Shown one piece after another: positions 1 through 7,892 of a stretch of 35,686 nucleotides of DNA (position 1 is its first letter; each line of letters begins with the position of its first letter). The DNA is taken from assembly GCA_028716225.1 (NCBI GenBank), contig JAQUQE010000016.1, forward strand, positions 1 through 35,686. Reading direction: 5' to 3'. The stretch comes from Dehalococcoidales bacterium. Its GTDB lineage: Bacteria; Chloroflexota; Dehalococcoidia; Dehalococcoidales; UBA5760. Both the position numbers and the translations under genes were made by a program. Under the pieces are notes generated by a model. It worked only from the letters and a program-made list of their open reading frames with translations, was not told the origin of the DNA and did no database searches.

Positions 1-132
1 GTAGCCTTTACAATGGACGTCTATAGCCATATAATAAGCGGGATGCAAGAGGATGCTATGGCGCTGTTGGACGAAGTGCTGCCCGCGGGGGTAAATAGAA
101 AATCCGTCGCCAATTTGTCGCCAACTTATTGA
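1..132 (+). CDS. Tyrosine recombinase/integrase, C-terminal end only (partial)
   Basis: An open frame enters from the window edge and ends in TGA at 130-132, giving 43 residues. It contains TMDVYSHIISGMQEDAM, which matches the C-terminal catalytic stretch of phage-type and Xer-like tyrosine recombinases: the nucleophilic Tyr within DxYSH, followed by a helix. The Arg and His residues of the active site lie outside the window, so intactness cannot be judged. The gene points at the tRNA-Thr that begins 15 bases downstream, a common place for integrative elements, which suggests an island or prophage end. The motif is short but characteristic. Confidence 0.72.
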   Translation, partial: VAFTMDVYSHIISGMQEDAMALLDEVLPAGVNRKSVANLSPTY

Positions 133-147
133 GATTTAGCTTTAACT

Positions 148-222
148 GCCAGCGTAGCTCAGTGGTAGAGCAGCGGTTTCGTAAACCGCTGGCCGTCGGT
201 TCGAATCCGACCGCTGGCTCCA
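148..222 (+). tRNA. tRNA-Thr (anticodon CGT)
   Basis: A complete cloverleaf is visible. The acceptor stem is GCCAGCG (148-154) with CGCTGGC (212-218). The D-arm contains GCTC and AGTGGTAGAGC. The anticodon stem is GCGGT/ACCGC with the seven-base loop TTCGTAA, so the anticodon is CGT and reads ACG. The T-arm carries GGTTCGAATCC. The discriminator base is T and the CCA end is encoded in the DNA (220-222). The anticodon assigns it to threonine. It sits directly after the recombinase tail and may serve as an attachment site. Confidence 0.96.
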
Positions 223-252
223 TCAGAAACCAGATGGAATAAGTAAGCGCTG

Positions 253-705
253 CTAAGCAACTCCGTCATCAACATCCACCCAGAGATAGAGGCTCTCGTA
301 GACCCCGTCCTGGCCCTGCCGGTACAACAGGAACTCTACTTTCTGCCGGTCGCCTATCCGATCCGGAGTAAACGCCACCTCATTCTCCCATTTCTGGTCG
401 GGCTCAAGCTGCACCCTCTCTATCCCGCCGGAAATCACGCCGTCTGCCCTTATTTCTAGGCGGTAGCTTAGCGCCGCTTGCTCCCGGTTGACAATCCCCA
501 CAATCACCCGGGCCTCCTCTCCTACCGCCAGCTCCCCGGGATAATCGGCAGCCTTGCCCTCCGGCCCCAAGAGGTAAAACTCGGTATATCTCTCCGGATT
601 CGGCGGATGGGCGATGGTATAACCCAGCATACCTACCGCCCCTGCCAAAGCAGCTATCAAGACAGCGGTTAATACCTTATCACGAATACTCGAACCCTTA
701 ATCAT
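253..705 (-). CDS. Membrane-anchored DUF1616-type domain protein
   Basis: The protein has 150 residues, with a short cytoplasmic start and one hydrophobic segment at about residues 12-31. The outside domain contains TEFYLLGPEGKAADYPGEL, a VGEEARVIVGIVNRE stretch and, near the end, KVEFLLYRQG. These are hallmarks of the C-terminal extracytoplasmic part of DUF1616 proteins, an immunoglobulin-like beta domain seen in archaea and Chloroflexota. Full-length DUF1616 proteins also carry several N-terminal membrane helices, which are absent here, so this is a short standalone version. It is transcribed away from the glycan cluster and ends about 30 bases from the tRNA. Molecular function is unknown; a surface or envelope role is inferred from the topology and neighbours. 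Confidence 0.8.
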   Translation of the reverse strand: MIKGSSIRDKVLTAVLIAALAGAVGMLGYTIAHPPNPERYTEFYLLGPEGKAADYPGELAVGEEARVIVGIVNREQAALSYRLEIRADGVISGGIERVQLEPDQKWENEVAFTPDRIGDRQKVEFLLYRQGQDGVYESLYLWVDVDDGVA

Positions 706-847
706 ACCGGAGCAATGACTTACTTTCCCTTACTCAGGCTCATACCGGCACCTTTCTGATACCTGAAACCTTTATACACCCGCATAATTGCACTGTCAAC
801 CCGGCTATCACATGGGGCATTCCGACCTAAACGTTTATTTAGAACTA

Positions 848-876
848 TTGAATCGGCAAGTAAAGGCAACTATAAT
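848..876 (+). promoter_or_regulatory. Sigma-70-type promoter of the glycan cluster
   Basis: TTGAAT at 848-853 and a perfect TATAAT at 871-876 are separated by exactly 17 bases. The -10 element ends 43 bases before the ATG at 920. This is the best -35/-10 pair I found in the window and it supports 920 rather than 788 as the start of the first glycosyltransferase. Confidence 0.6.
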
Positions 877-919
877 CAGGATAAGTAGTGTCAGGTATTA
901 TCACAACCGGGAGCGTGAC

Positions 920-1627
920 ATGGGGGCTATCCAGCGAGTTCACCAGAAGATTATTGCCGGTATCCCGGCCTACAACCAGGAGAACAAAATAGGCGAGGTA
1001 ATTCGTAAAGCCTCAAAGTATGTCGACGCAGTTATCGTTGCCGACGACGGCTCGGCGGACGATACCGCCCGGGTTGCCGAAGCCGCCGGGGCTACAGTGA
1101 TAAGAAGTGACTCAAATCACGGTGCAGGGCAGGCAACTCGAACCTGCTTTACGACAGCTAAAGACAGAAATGCCGACCTACTGGTTACGCTCGATAGCGA
1201 CGGGCAGCATAATGCGGAAGAGATTCCCTTGGTGACAGCGCCTGTTATTGAAGGGAAAGCCGACCTTGTTATCGGATCAAGGTTCCTTAATGATAACTAC
1301 AATATTCCCCGCTACCGCAGATTTGGCATTAGTATCATAACATCACTGTTTAATATTGGTTCAAAAATAAAGGTGAGCGACTCCCAGAGCTGCTTCCGCT
1401 GCTACGGCAGAAAAGCTCTAAGCTGCCTTAATATTTCCGAAAGAGGGTTCGCCTTCAGCATCGAGCTACTGGTACAGGCGCGCCGGGAAGGGCTGGCGAT
1501 TGCGGAAGTGCCTATCTCATGCGTTTATGATTCCGCCAGTCATAGCCGCAACCCGGTCGTGCACGGCGTAGAGGTGGCCATTGCCGTGGTCAGGCTGAGG
1601 CTGAAGCGCAAGAAAAGGTATTATTGA
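920..1627 (+). CDS. Family 2 glycosyltransferase (DPM1/DpmA-like)
   Basis: This 235-residue protein has a GT-A fold signature. IIAGIPAYNQENKIGEVI opens the nucleotide-binding domain, VIVADDGSADDT holds the base-binding aspartates (about residues 40-49), and TLDSDGQH supplies the metal-binding DxD at about 92-94. It resembles dolichyl- or polyprenyl-phosphate mannosyl/glucosyltransferases, which move a sugar from a nucleotide to a lipid carrier or glycan. It has no C-terminal membrane helices, so it is probably peripheral. The open frame extends upstream to 788, but ATG 920 has GGGAG at 909-913 with six-base spacing and lies just after a strong promoter, while residues before it look unlike the family. 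It is probably the first gene of the surface-glycan cluster. The acceptor cannot be predicted. Confidence 0.88.
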   Translation: MGAIQRVHQKIIAGIPAYNQENKIGEVIRKASKYVDAVIVADDGSADDTARVAEAAGATVIRSDSNHGAGQATRTCFTTAKDRNADLLVTLDSDGQHNAEEIPLVTAPVIEGKADLVIGSRFLNDNYNIPRYRRFGISIITSLFNIGSKIKVSDSQSCFRCYGRKALSCLNISERGFAFSIELLVQARREGLAIAEVPISCVYDSASHSRNPVVHGVEVAIAVVRLRLKRKKRYY

Positions 1628-1701
1628 TGCCCGTCGGGTAGCTACTCTGCAAATGAATGGTTTCCCGTCGCATATCACATGGGAAATCTGAGAGCTGGAT
1701 T

Positions 1702-2958
1702 ATGAATATTCTTTTTGTACACGAGGTCGACTGGCTTAAGAAGGTGGTGCTTGAGTTCCACAACCTCTCCGAGGCCCTATCGCTTCTCAACCATCACGTC
1801 TATGCCATCGATTATGAGAGTATGTGGCAAAGAAACGGCCACTTGGGCCTGGACAGTCTCAAAACAAAGGAGATTGATGGGGTCTCCCGGGCAATTCCGG
1901 GAGCATCCGTTACCCTGAGACGCCCCGGTTTCATCCGGATCCCCGGCCTGAGCCGTCTATCGGCCGGCATCACCCACTACCGGGAAATCCAGCGGACAAT
2001 AAAGGAAAATGGTATCGATGTTATCGTGCTCTACTCCGTACCTACCAACGGATTACAGACGATACGCCTGGCCAGGAAATCCGGCATCCCCGTCGTCTTC
2101 CGGTCGATAGATATCCTGCACCGTTTGGTACCCAACGCCGCACTGCGGCCACTGACCATAACCCTGGAGAGGAAGGTCTATTCACAAGCCGATCTGGTCC
2201 TCCCCAATACTCCCCGATATTTACAGTACGTTCTGGGCATGGGAGCTGTCGAGTCAAGGGTTGAGCTGATTCTCATGCCAATTGATACCGGCATTTTCCA
2301 CCCCTCTGTTGACTGCTCCGCAATACGCCGGCAGTGGGGGTTCAGTGAGAAAGACCGGATAATCCTGTTCATCGGGACCCTGTTTCGCTTCAGCGGGCTC
2401 GATGGCTTTATCCGCAGCTTTCCCCGGGTTATCGAAAACTCGCCGGATGCCAGACTAATGATTGTCGGCGACGGTCCGCAACGACCCGAGCTCGAGAAAA
2501 TAATCACTGAACTCGGCCTGGAGAGACGGATTACCATCACCGGGTTTCAACCCTACCCGACCATGCCTCAGTTTATCAGCCTGGCCGACGTATGCATCAA
2601 CACTTTTCTTAATACTGATGCCACCAGGGATATCTTCCCGGGCAAGATTGTCCAGTATATTGCCTGCGGCAGACCGACAGTGGCTACGCCCCTGCCGGGA
2701 ATAACGACGCTGCTTCCCGGTGAATCTCACGGGGTTATTTATGCCGATAGCAGCGACGATATGGCTGGAGAAGTGGTTGGCCTGCTGAGGTCGCCTGAGC
2801 GCAGGCAGCAGATGGGACAGGCCGGGGTCCATTATGTAAAGCAGGCACACGAGCAGCAGAAGATAGCCCGCCAGTTGGAAGCGGAGCTGGAAGAAGCTAT
2901 TGAAAGGAAACGCGCGGCAACCACTACTCAAAAGGTGCGCCATGAAAATACGGGGTGA
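1702..2958 (+). CDS. Family 4 glycosyltransferase (GT-B)
   Basis: The protein has 418 residues from the ATG at 1702, where MNILFVHEVDWLKK matches the usual first beta strand of GT4 enzymes; the frame is open to 1657 but that extension looks non-conserved. The C-terminal half has the GT-B donor-binding domain: LFIGTLFRFSGLDGFI, then LMIVGDGPQRPELEKI and ITGFQPYPTMPQFISLADV. The usual E-x7-E region is modified to FPGKIVQYIACGRPTVATP, which fits the subgroup where a Lys-containing loop precedes the conserved IACG. It probably transfers a hexose from a nucleotide sugar to a growing lipid-linked glycan at the cytoplasmic face. It lies between a GT2 and an epimerase in the same direction. Donor and acceptor are unknown. 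Confidence 0.87.
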   Translation: MNILFVHEVDWLKKVVLEFHNLSEALSLLNHHVYAIDYESMWQRNGHLGLDSLKTKEIDGVSRAIPGASVTLRRPGFIRIPGLSRLSAGITHYREIQRTIKENGIDVIVLYSVPTNGLQTIRLARKSGIPVVFRSIDILHRLVPNAALRPLTITLERKVYSQADLVLPNTPRYLQYVLGMGAVESRVELILMPIDTGIFHPSVDCSAIRRQWGFSEKDRIILFIGTLFRFSGLDGFIRSFPRVIENSPDARLMIVGDGPQRPELEKIITELGLERRITITGFQPYPTMPQFISLADVCINTFLNTDATRDIFPGKIVQYIACGRPTVATPLPGITTLLPGESHGVIYADSSDDMAGEVVGLLRSPERRQQMGQAGVHYVKQAHEQQKIARQLEAELEEAIERKRAATTTQKVRHENTG

Positions 2959-3036
2959 AGTGTTAATATCGAGATTATATAAATATATGACGTGTAGTCT
3001 AGCACCATTCCATAAATATTCAGGAAAGAGGTAAAA

Positions 3037-3963
3037 ATGGCAAAAATTCTTGTAACCGGGAGTAAAGGTTCTCTGGGAAAACCACTGGTGAAGGAACTTA
3101 AAAGACGCGGCCACGAAGTCTGGCAGGTTGATTTGCAGCACCACCTGGATGATAATTACTTAAGGGCCGACATAAGTTCTTACCGGCAGATGGAACGCGT
3201 CTTCCAGCAACGCTACGATTACGTATACCATCTGGCTGCGGAGTTTGGACGGATCAACGGCGAAGAGTACTATGATACTCTGTGGCAGACCAATGTCATC
3301 GGCACCAGGAATATCCTGGAGTTGCAAAAGCAAAAGGGATTCCGGCTGATTTTCGCCTCTTCCTCGGAAATCTACGGAGAAGTGGATGCAGACATTCTCT
3401 CCGAGGAATTGCCGCTGTATCAATCTATCATTCAACTTAACGACTATGCCATCAGCAAGTGGGTGAACGAGCTGCAATGTATGAATTTCGAGAAGCGTTT
3501 CGGTTCGGAAATCGTACGGTGCCGCTTTTTTAACGCCTATGGCCCCGGTGAACATTATAACAATTATCGCAGTGTTGTCTGCCTGTTCTGTTACCGCGCT
3601 TTGCATGATCTGCCCTACCAGGTTTACCAGAACTATAACCGGGTATTTATGTATATTGATGATTTTATCCCCACGCTGGCTAATGTGGCGGACAGATTTA
3701 CCCCCGGCGAACTCTATAATATCGGGGGCCACGAATACAGAGGAGTAGAAGACCTAAGCAAGGTAATCCTCGACTATCTCGGACTGGATGATTCCAGGGT
3801 GGTCTATTTACCCCAGGATGTCCACAACGTCAAGAATAAGAGGCCCGACATCACCAGGGCACGCCAATTTCTTGGTCACGATCCCAGGATAACCTTAGAG
3901 GAGGGTATTCCCAGGACTATTGAGTGGATGCGCAAGGTTTATGCCGATGCAGTTAAGCATTAA
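3037..3963 (+). CDS. NAD-dependent sugar epimerase/dehydratase (extended SDR)
   Basis: This is a 308-residue extended short-chain dehydrogenase. The Rossmann nucleotide motif is GSKGSLG (residues 8-14), a variant of GxxGxxG. LAAEFG follows the fourth strand, FASSSEIYGE carries the catalytic Ser, and YAISK supplies Tyr137 and Lys141. The C-terminal region has LYNIGGHEYRGVEDLS and ends with a typical EEGIPRTIEWM helix. Relatives interconvert or dehydrate nucleotide sugars such as UDP-glucose, dTDP-glucose or GDP-mannose; the exact substrate cannot be read here. AGGAAAGAGG lies just before ATG 3037, a strong ribosome site. It is followed after about 50 bases by wecB, so nucleotide-sugar supply genes are grouped. 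Confidence 0.88.
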   Translation: MAKILVTGSKGSLGKPLVKELKRRGHEVWQVDLQHHLDDNYLRADISSYRQMERVFQQRYDYVYHLAAEFGRINGEEYYDTLWQTNVIGTRNILELQKQKGFRLIFASSSEIYGEVDADILSEELPLYQSIIQLNDYAISKWVNELQCMNFEKRFGSEIVRCRFFNAYGPGEHYNNYRSVVCLFCYRALHDLPYQVYQNYNRVFMYIDDFIPTLANVADRFTPGELYNIGGHEYRGVEDLSKVILDYLGLDDSRVVYLPQDVHNVKNKRPDITRARQFLGHDPRITLEEGIPRTIEWMRKVYADAVKH

Positions 3964-4014
3964 CTCTGAGTACGGGTGGTAGCTTATGATGACAGAGTCA
4001 ACGGAGATAGGTTA

Positions 4015-5163
4015 ATGCTGGTAGTCTATGTTGCTGGAGCCAGGCCAAACTTTATGAAGATCAGCCCGCTGATGCAGGCTATGAAGGACCAGGGGGATTT
4101 TGAATCCGTTCTGGTACATACCGGACAGCATTATGACCATAACATGTCCAAGATCTTCTTCCAGGATCTGGCTATTCCTGCACCGGACTTTCACCTTGGC
4201 GTCGGCTCCGGTTCGCAGGCATGGCAAACAGCGGAAATAATGGTGCGCTTCGAAAAGGTGCTGGCCGAAATAAATCCGAATTTGATTTTGGTGGTCGGTG
4301 ATGTAAATTCTACCCTCGCCTGCAGCTTGGTAGCTGCCAAACTGGGCATTCCTATCGCCCATGTTGAAGCCGGCCTCCGTAGTTTTGACCGTTCTATGCC
4401 GGAAGAAATCAATCGTCTGGTTACCGATCAACTTTCGGACTATCTCTTTACCACCTGCGTGGAGGCTAATGACAATCTTGAGCGGGAAGGCATTAGCAAG
4501 GAGAAAATCTTCTTCGTTGGCAATGTGATGGCGGACAGCCTACTGGCGAATCTAGCGGCAGCTAAACAGTCGGATATACTTAGCCGCCTCGGTATTGAGA
4601 GCAGTAAATATATCGCCATAACCTTGCACCGTCCCGGCAACGTGGAAAACCGGGAAAGGCTGGGCAATATTTTTCACGCTCTTAATACGATACAGCAGAA
4701 GCTGCCTGTCATATTCCCGGCTCACCCGCGTACACGCAAGCAAATAACGGGATTCGGCTTTAGCGAGCAAGCCAAAGAGATGGTTAACCTGCATCTGATT
4801 GAACCGCTCGGTTATCTTGACTTTCTGTCTCTTATGAGCCAGAGCAGGCTGGTACTTACCGACTCAGGCGGCATTCAAGAAGAAACCACCGTACTTGGCA
4901 TACCTTGCCTGACCCTGCGGGACAACACGGAACGCCCGGCAACTATTACCGAGGGAACCAACACAATTGTCGGCAGCGACCCGGACCGCATTGTAGGTGA
5001 AGCGATGAAGATTCTGGAGGGGTACGTAAAAGCAGGTCAGATACCAAAGCTGTGGGACGGGCGAGCCTCAGAGCGGATTGTCGCTATTCTGGAAGAGGAA
5101 GGGCGGCGGAAGATGATCAGCAAAGGCGATATAAAAGCAAAAGATACAGGAGCCCTACTATAA
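4015..5163 (+). CDS. wecB: UDP-N-acetylglucosamine 2-epimerase (non-hydrolysing)
   Basis: The 382-residue protein has the normal family length. The enzyme interconverts UDP-GlcNAc and UDP-ManNAc, supplying ManNAc for surface glycans. Visible motifs are GARPNFMK (8-15), HTGQHYD (35-41), VVGDVNST with Asp96, HVEAGLRSFDR with Glu118, MPEEINR with Glu130/131, LHRPGN, and TDSGGIQEE near the C-terminus, which together form the UDP-binding and catalytic site. The start at 4015 is chosen because GGAG lies at 4003-4006; a GTG at 3976 would add 13 unconserved residues. Its TAA shares one base with the ATG of the next glycosyltransferase, so the two are translationally coupled. No ManNAc dehydrogenase (WecC) is seen nearby, so ManNAc itself may be used. 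Confidence 0.94.
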   Translation: MLVVYVAGARPNFMKISPLMQAMKDQGDFESVLVHTGQHYDHNMSKIFFQDLAIPAPDFHLGVGSGSQAWQTAEIMVRFEKVLAEINPNLILVVGDVNSTLACSLVAAKLGIPIAHVEAGLRSFDRSMPEEINRLVTDQLSDYLFTTCVEANDNLEREGISKEKIFFVGNVMADSLLANLAAAKQSDILSRLGIESSKYIAITLHRPGNVENRERLGNIFHALNTIQQKLPVIFPAHPRTRKQITGFGFSEQAKEMVNLHLIEPLGYLDFLSLMSQSRLVLTDSGGIQEETTVLGIPCLTLRDNTERPATITEGTNTIVGSDPDRIVGEAMKILEGYVKAGQIPKLWDGRASERIVAILEEEGRRKMISKGDIKAKDTGALL

Positions 5164-6338
5164 TGAAAATCCTGCAGGTATTTGATTTCTTTTCTCCGCA
5201 TGGCGGCGGTACAGTTGATGTCGTGTACAAGCTATCCCGTGCCCTGACGAAGAGAGGACATGAAGTTACGATATATACCAGCGATTATAAATTAGACCGG
5301 GAGTATATTAACTCCCTTCCCGAAGTAAATGTACGTCTTTTTCACTGTATCTCAAGCCTAGCCTGCTTTTACCTGACGCCGGGGATGGTGATGGAAACAA
5401 AAAGACGTCTTAGAGAATTCGATATCATACATTTGCATTCCGCCCGAAGCTTCCAGAATATAGTGATACACCATTACGCTAAAAAGTATGGCATCCCCTA
5501 CGTGCTGGACACCCACGGCTCTCTCCCCCGCGCCGTTGCCGGCGAGGGGAAATTGAAGCCCATGCTCAAACGGCAGTTTGATATTGCCTTTGGCAACCGG
5601 ATATTAAGGGACGCCCACAGGCTCATTGCAGAGACTGAAGTAGGAGTTAAAGAGTATATCCAATTTGGAGCAAGTGAGGATAACGTAGCCTTAATACCCC
5701 CACCCTTCGATACGGAGTGGTTCTCTAAACTACCGCCATCCGGTCTGTTCAGAAAGAAATATGGCATCACGGAAAAGAAAATTGTCATGTTCCTGGGCAG
5801 GATAAACCGGATAAAGGGGCTTAGCTTCCTGCTCGAATCTTTTAACGAGTTAAGTAAATTGAGGGATGATGCCATTCTGGTAATAGTAGGAAATGACGAT
5901 GGCTATCAATCCACTTTAAAAAGCGAGATAGCAGAACTAAATCTATCCGATAAGGTCTTGTTCACCGGATTTCTGAGCGGTCAGGATAAACTATCGGCAC
6001 TGACAGATGCCGACGTGTTTGTTCAGACCTCCATTTATGAATATGGCACTAGAGTTACTTTTGAGGCATTATTGTGTGACACTCCCATCATAGTCACTAA
6101 AAATACGAGTGCTAGCGAGAATGTGAAGAAAATTAACGCCGGGTACTTAGTAGAATACGGTAATAAAAAGGAGTTACAGGAGGCTCTACAGCATGTATTG
6201 GACAATCCATCTGAGGCTAGATATCAAACGCGAGGGGCAAAGGAATATATAAAAGCAAATTTGTCCTTAGAGAAAGGGATTGAGAAATACGAGCATCTCT
6301 ACACCAACTGCATTGCTGCTAATAATAAGACAAAATAA
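5163..6338 (+). CDS. Family 4 glycosyltransferase (GT-B)
   Basis: The protein has 391 residues. MKILQVFDFFSPHGGGT is the glycine-rich acceptor-domain loop typical of GT4. LDTHGSLPRA lies in the middle, and the donor domain has VMFLGRINRIKGLSFLLES, ILVIVGNDDGY, LFTGFLSG and DVFVQTSIYEYGTRVTFEAL, where the last segment holds the expected glutamate pair. ATG 5163 overlaps the wecB stop codon by one base (TAATG), which fixes the start; the frame reads back to 5052 inside wecB but that part is not conserved. Codons shift toward A/T near the 3' end, compared with wecB. Likely adds a sugar to a lipid-linked intermediate; specificity is unknown. Confidence 0.88.
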   Translation: MKILQVFDFFSPHGGGTVDVVYKLSRALTKRGHEVTIYTSDYKLDREYINSLPEVNVRLFHCISSLACFYLTPGMVMETKRRLREFDIIHLHSARSFQNIVIHHYAKKYGIPYVLDTHGSLPRAVAGEGKLKPMLKRQFDIAFGNRILRDAHRLIAETEVGVKEYIQFGASEDNVALIPPPFDTEWFSKLPPSGLFRKKYGITEKKIVMFLGRINRIKGLSFLLESFNELSKLRDDAILVIVGNDDGYQSTLKSEIAELNLSDKVLFTGFLSGQDKLSALTDADVFVQTSIYEYGTRVTFEALLCDTPIIVTKNTSASENVKKINAGYLVEYGNKKELQEALQHVLDNPSEARYQTRGAKEYIKANLSLEKGIEKYEHLYTNCIAANNKTK

Positions 6339-6340
6339 AA

Positions 6341-6559
6341 ATGAACAAGCTCGGTACATATAACATTGGTAGCGGGTAAGAAGCAAGTGTCAGAGAACTG
6401 GCAGCTAAAATAATTAGTGTTACTGGTTCCCTATCTAAACTAGTCCTGAATGGAAAGGGTATAGGACGCCTTTTCAGATTATTCTTAGCTATAACGAGAG
6501 CAAGGGAAGTACTCGGTTATTCCCCCGTACACTTGAAGAAGACCTATCAAAAATCATGA
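6341..6559 (+). pseudogene. Decayed C-terminal fragment of a sugar-nucleotide epimerase
   Basis: Reading from ATG 6341 gives GTYNIGSG, then an in-frame TAA (6377-6379), then EASVRELAAKIISVTGS, and later TRAREVLGYSPVHLKKTY before TGA 6557-6559. This matches the C-terminal third of extended SDR epimerases, where YNIGSG is followed by a helix like SVRELA and, after the DVRRS segment, by a KAREELGYEP element. Here the DVRRS part is scrambled and the N-terminal two thirds are missing. It lies between a glycosyltransferase and an intact epimerase, so it is best read as the remnant of an older epimerase gene that was replaced. No usual track of coding would call this stretch. Confidence 0.72.
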
Positions 6560-6586
6560 ACAATTGAATACGGAGGCGTTAATTTT

Positions 6587-7576
6587 ATGAAGATATTGAT
6601 AACCGGGGGAGCTGGATTCATCGGCAGTCATCTGTGTGAGAAGTACACTAAGGAAGACCATACCATTATCTGCCTGGATAACTTTATGAGTGGCGACTTG
6701 ATGAATATCAGGCATCTATTAAACAACCGAAACTTCAAACTAGTAGAAGGTGATATCAGAGACTTTGCCCTGCTGGAAAAGGTAATGCGTGATGTCGATG
6801 TGGTATTTCATTTGGCGGCACAGGTACATGTCGACAGGTCATATATCGAACCCGTCCTCACCTATGAAGTAAATGTAAGGGGAACACAGAATATTCTGGA
6901 AGCAGCCAGACTCTGCGATGTTAAGAAGATAGTCTTTGCCTCCACCAGTGAGGTATATGGCTCGGCCCAGTACTCACCTATCGATGAAAAGCACCCCTTG
7001 AATGCTCCCCATCCCTACGGTGCCAGTAAGATTGCCGCCGACAGGATGTGCTTTGCCTATATTCAGACCTACGGAATGAACATCTCCGTCGTCAGACTGT
7101 TCAACATCTTCGGCCAACGTCAAAGAGACGTCGGATATGGCGGCGTCATATCCATCTTTACCAGAAGAATCCTGAAGAATATGCCTCCCATTATCTATGG
7201 CGACGGTCTGCAAACAAGAGACTATACCTACGTAGATGATGCGGTCAGAGCCTATGACTCAGTCCTGAAGTATAGTGACCCGATAGCCGAGCCGATAAAT
7301 TTCGGCAGCGGTCGGGAGGAATCTATAATCGCTCTAGCCGATATGCTCATCGACCTGGCCGGCAAAAAGGGAGAAATAAGACCGATCCATGTCGAGCCCA
7401 GAATCGGAGAGGTCAAGCGCCTTATCGCCAACTCGACAAGGGCAAAGGACCTGATGGGGTGGCAACCGCAGTACAAACTGGAAGAAGGACTGAAAAAATT
7501 CGTCCAGTGGTACAAAGACTACGGATTGGAGAGAGGATTGGCATCGGATGAAATCAACACACCGCTCCGTCAATGA
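6587..7576 (+). CDS. NAD-dependent nucleotide-sugar epimerase (GalE-like extended SDR)
   Basis: This 329-residue protein has a canonical GGAGFIG NAD motif at residues 7-13, GDIRDF near 55-60, VVFHLAAQVHVDRS, FASTSEVYG with the catalytic Ser/Thr, and HPYGASK with Tyr144 and Lys148. The C-terminal half has QTRDYTYVDDAVRA, INFGSGREESI and ARAKDLMGWQPQYKLEEGL-like elements. It resembles UDP-glucose/UDP-GlcNAc 4-epimerases and UDP-glucuronate decarboxylases; the long HVDRSY and QTRDY motifs favour an epimerase, but substrate choice is not certain. GGAGG precedes ATG 6587 at the expected distance. It follows a decayed epimerase remnant and runs into an E1-alpha remnant that overlaps its last 29 bases. 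Confidence 0.9.
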   Translation: MKILITGGAGFIGSHLCEKYTKEDHTIICLDNFMSGDLMNIRHLLNNRNFKLVEGDIRDFALLEKVMRDVDVVFHLAAQVHVDRSYIEPVLTYEVNVRGTQNILEAARLCDVKKIVFASTSEVYGSAQYSPIDEKHPLNAPHPYGASKIAADRMCFAYIQTYGMNISVVRLFNIFGQRQRDVGYGGVISIFTRRILKNMPPIIYGDGLQTRDYTYVDDAVRAYDSVLKYSDPIAEPINFGSGREESIIALADMLIDLAGKKGEIRPIHVEPRIGEVKRLIANSTRAKDLMGWQPQYKLEEGLKKFVQWYKDYGLERGLASDEINTPLRQ

Positions 7577-7760
7577 CAAGGCAATTTCAGATATTCCGCC
7601 AGCGACTCTGTGGTCGCTATACGCAACAATGCTCAAAATACGCTGTATCGAGGAGAGAGTGGCAGAGTTGCTCTGCCCCACCCCGGAGATAGTATGCCCG
7701 GTACACCTCTACATCGGCCAGGAAGCCGTAGCGCCTGGCTTATACCAGGGTGGCAACTGA
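7548..7760 (+). pseudogene. Truncated N-terminus of a thiamine-diphosphate dehydrogenase E1-alpha
   Basis: The 70 codons include LYATMLKIRCIEERVAEL and CPVHLYIGQEAVAPGL. These match the start of pyruvate/acetoin-type dehydrogenase E1-alpha subunits, which normally run to about 320 residues and bind thiamine diphosphate with E1-beta. The frame breaks directly after the conserved HLYIGQEAV segment, so the cofactor-binding GDG motif and the rest of the enzyme are missing. The first codons overlap the end of the epimerase, as in a normal operon. E1-like proteins do occur in some glycan clusters, so this may once have been a functional cluster member. It could still be translated as a short peptide, but not as an active enzyme. 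Confidence 0.75.
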
Positions 7761-7892
7761 CTACGCGATTATATAGCTCTATTGAAGCAGTTTGTCTCAG
7801 CGGAACGGATACAGGTTACCAGGATAACTGATAGTGCATGGCCGGTAAAACCATGGAACCAATGGAGTGCCGTTATTGAGGTTACCCTTTAA
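7761..7892 (+). pseudogene. Leftover C-terminal segment of an unidentified gene
   Basis: Directly after the stop of the E1-alpha fragment the same frame stays open for 43 codons and ends in TAA at 7890-7892, which overlaps the ATG of the next gene (TAATG). The encoded stretch includes RITDSAWPVKPWNQWSAVIE. It does not fit E1-alpha, and I do not recognise the family. The TAATG junction is what one expects from the true 3' end of an operon gene. The simplest reading is a deletion that joined the head of an E1-alpha gene to the tail of another gene. Confidence 0.45.

Noticed and set aside
788-919. Upstream extension of the first glycosyltransferase to 788
   Set aside because: The extra 44 residues do not look like the family, and a TTGAAT-17-TATAAT promoter lies inside them, so they are probably leader DNA.
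2455-3144. Minus-strand frame of 229 codons across a glycosyltransferase end and an epimerase start
   Set aside because: It spans two real genes and an intergenic gap and shows no domain or ribosome site.
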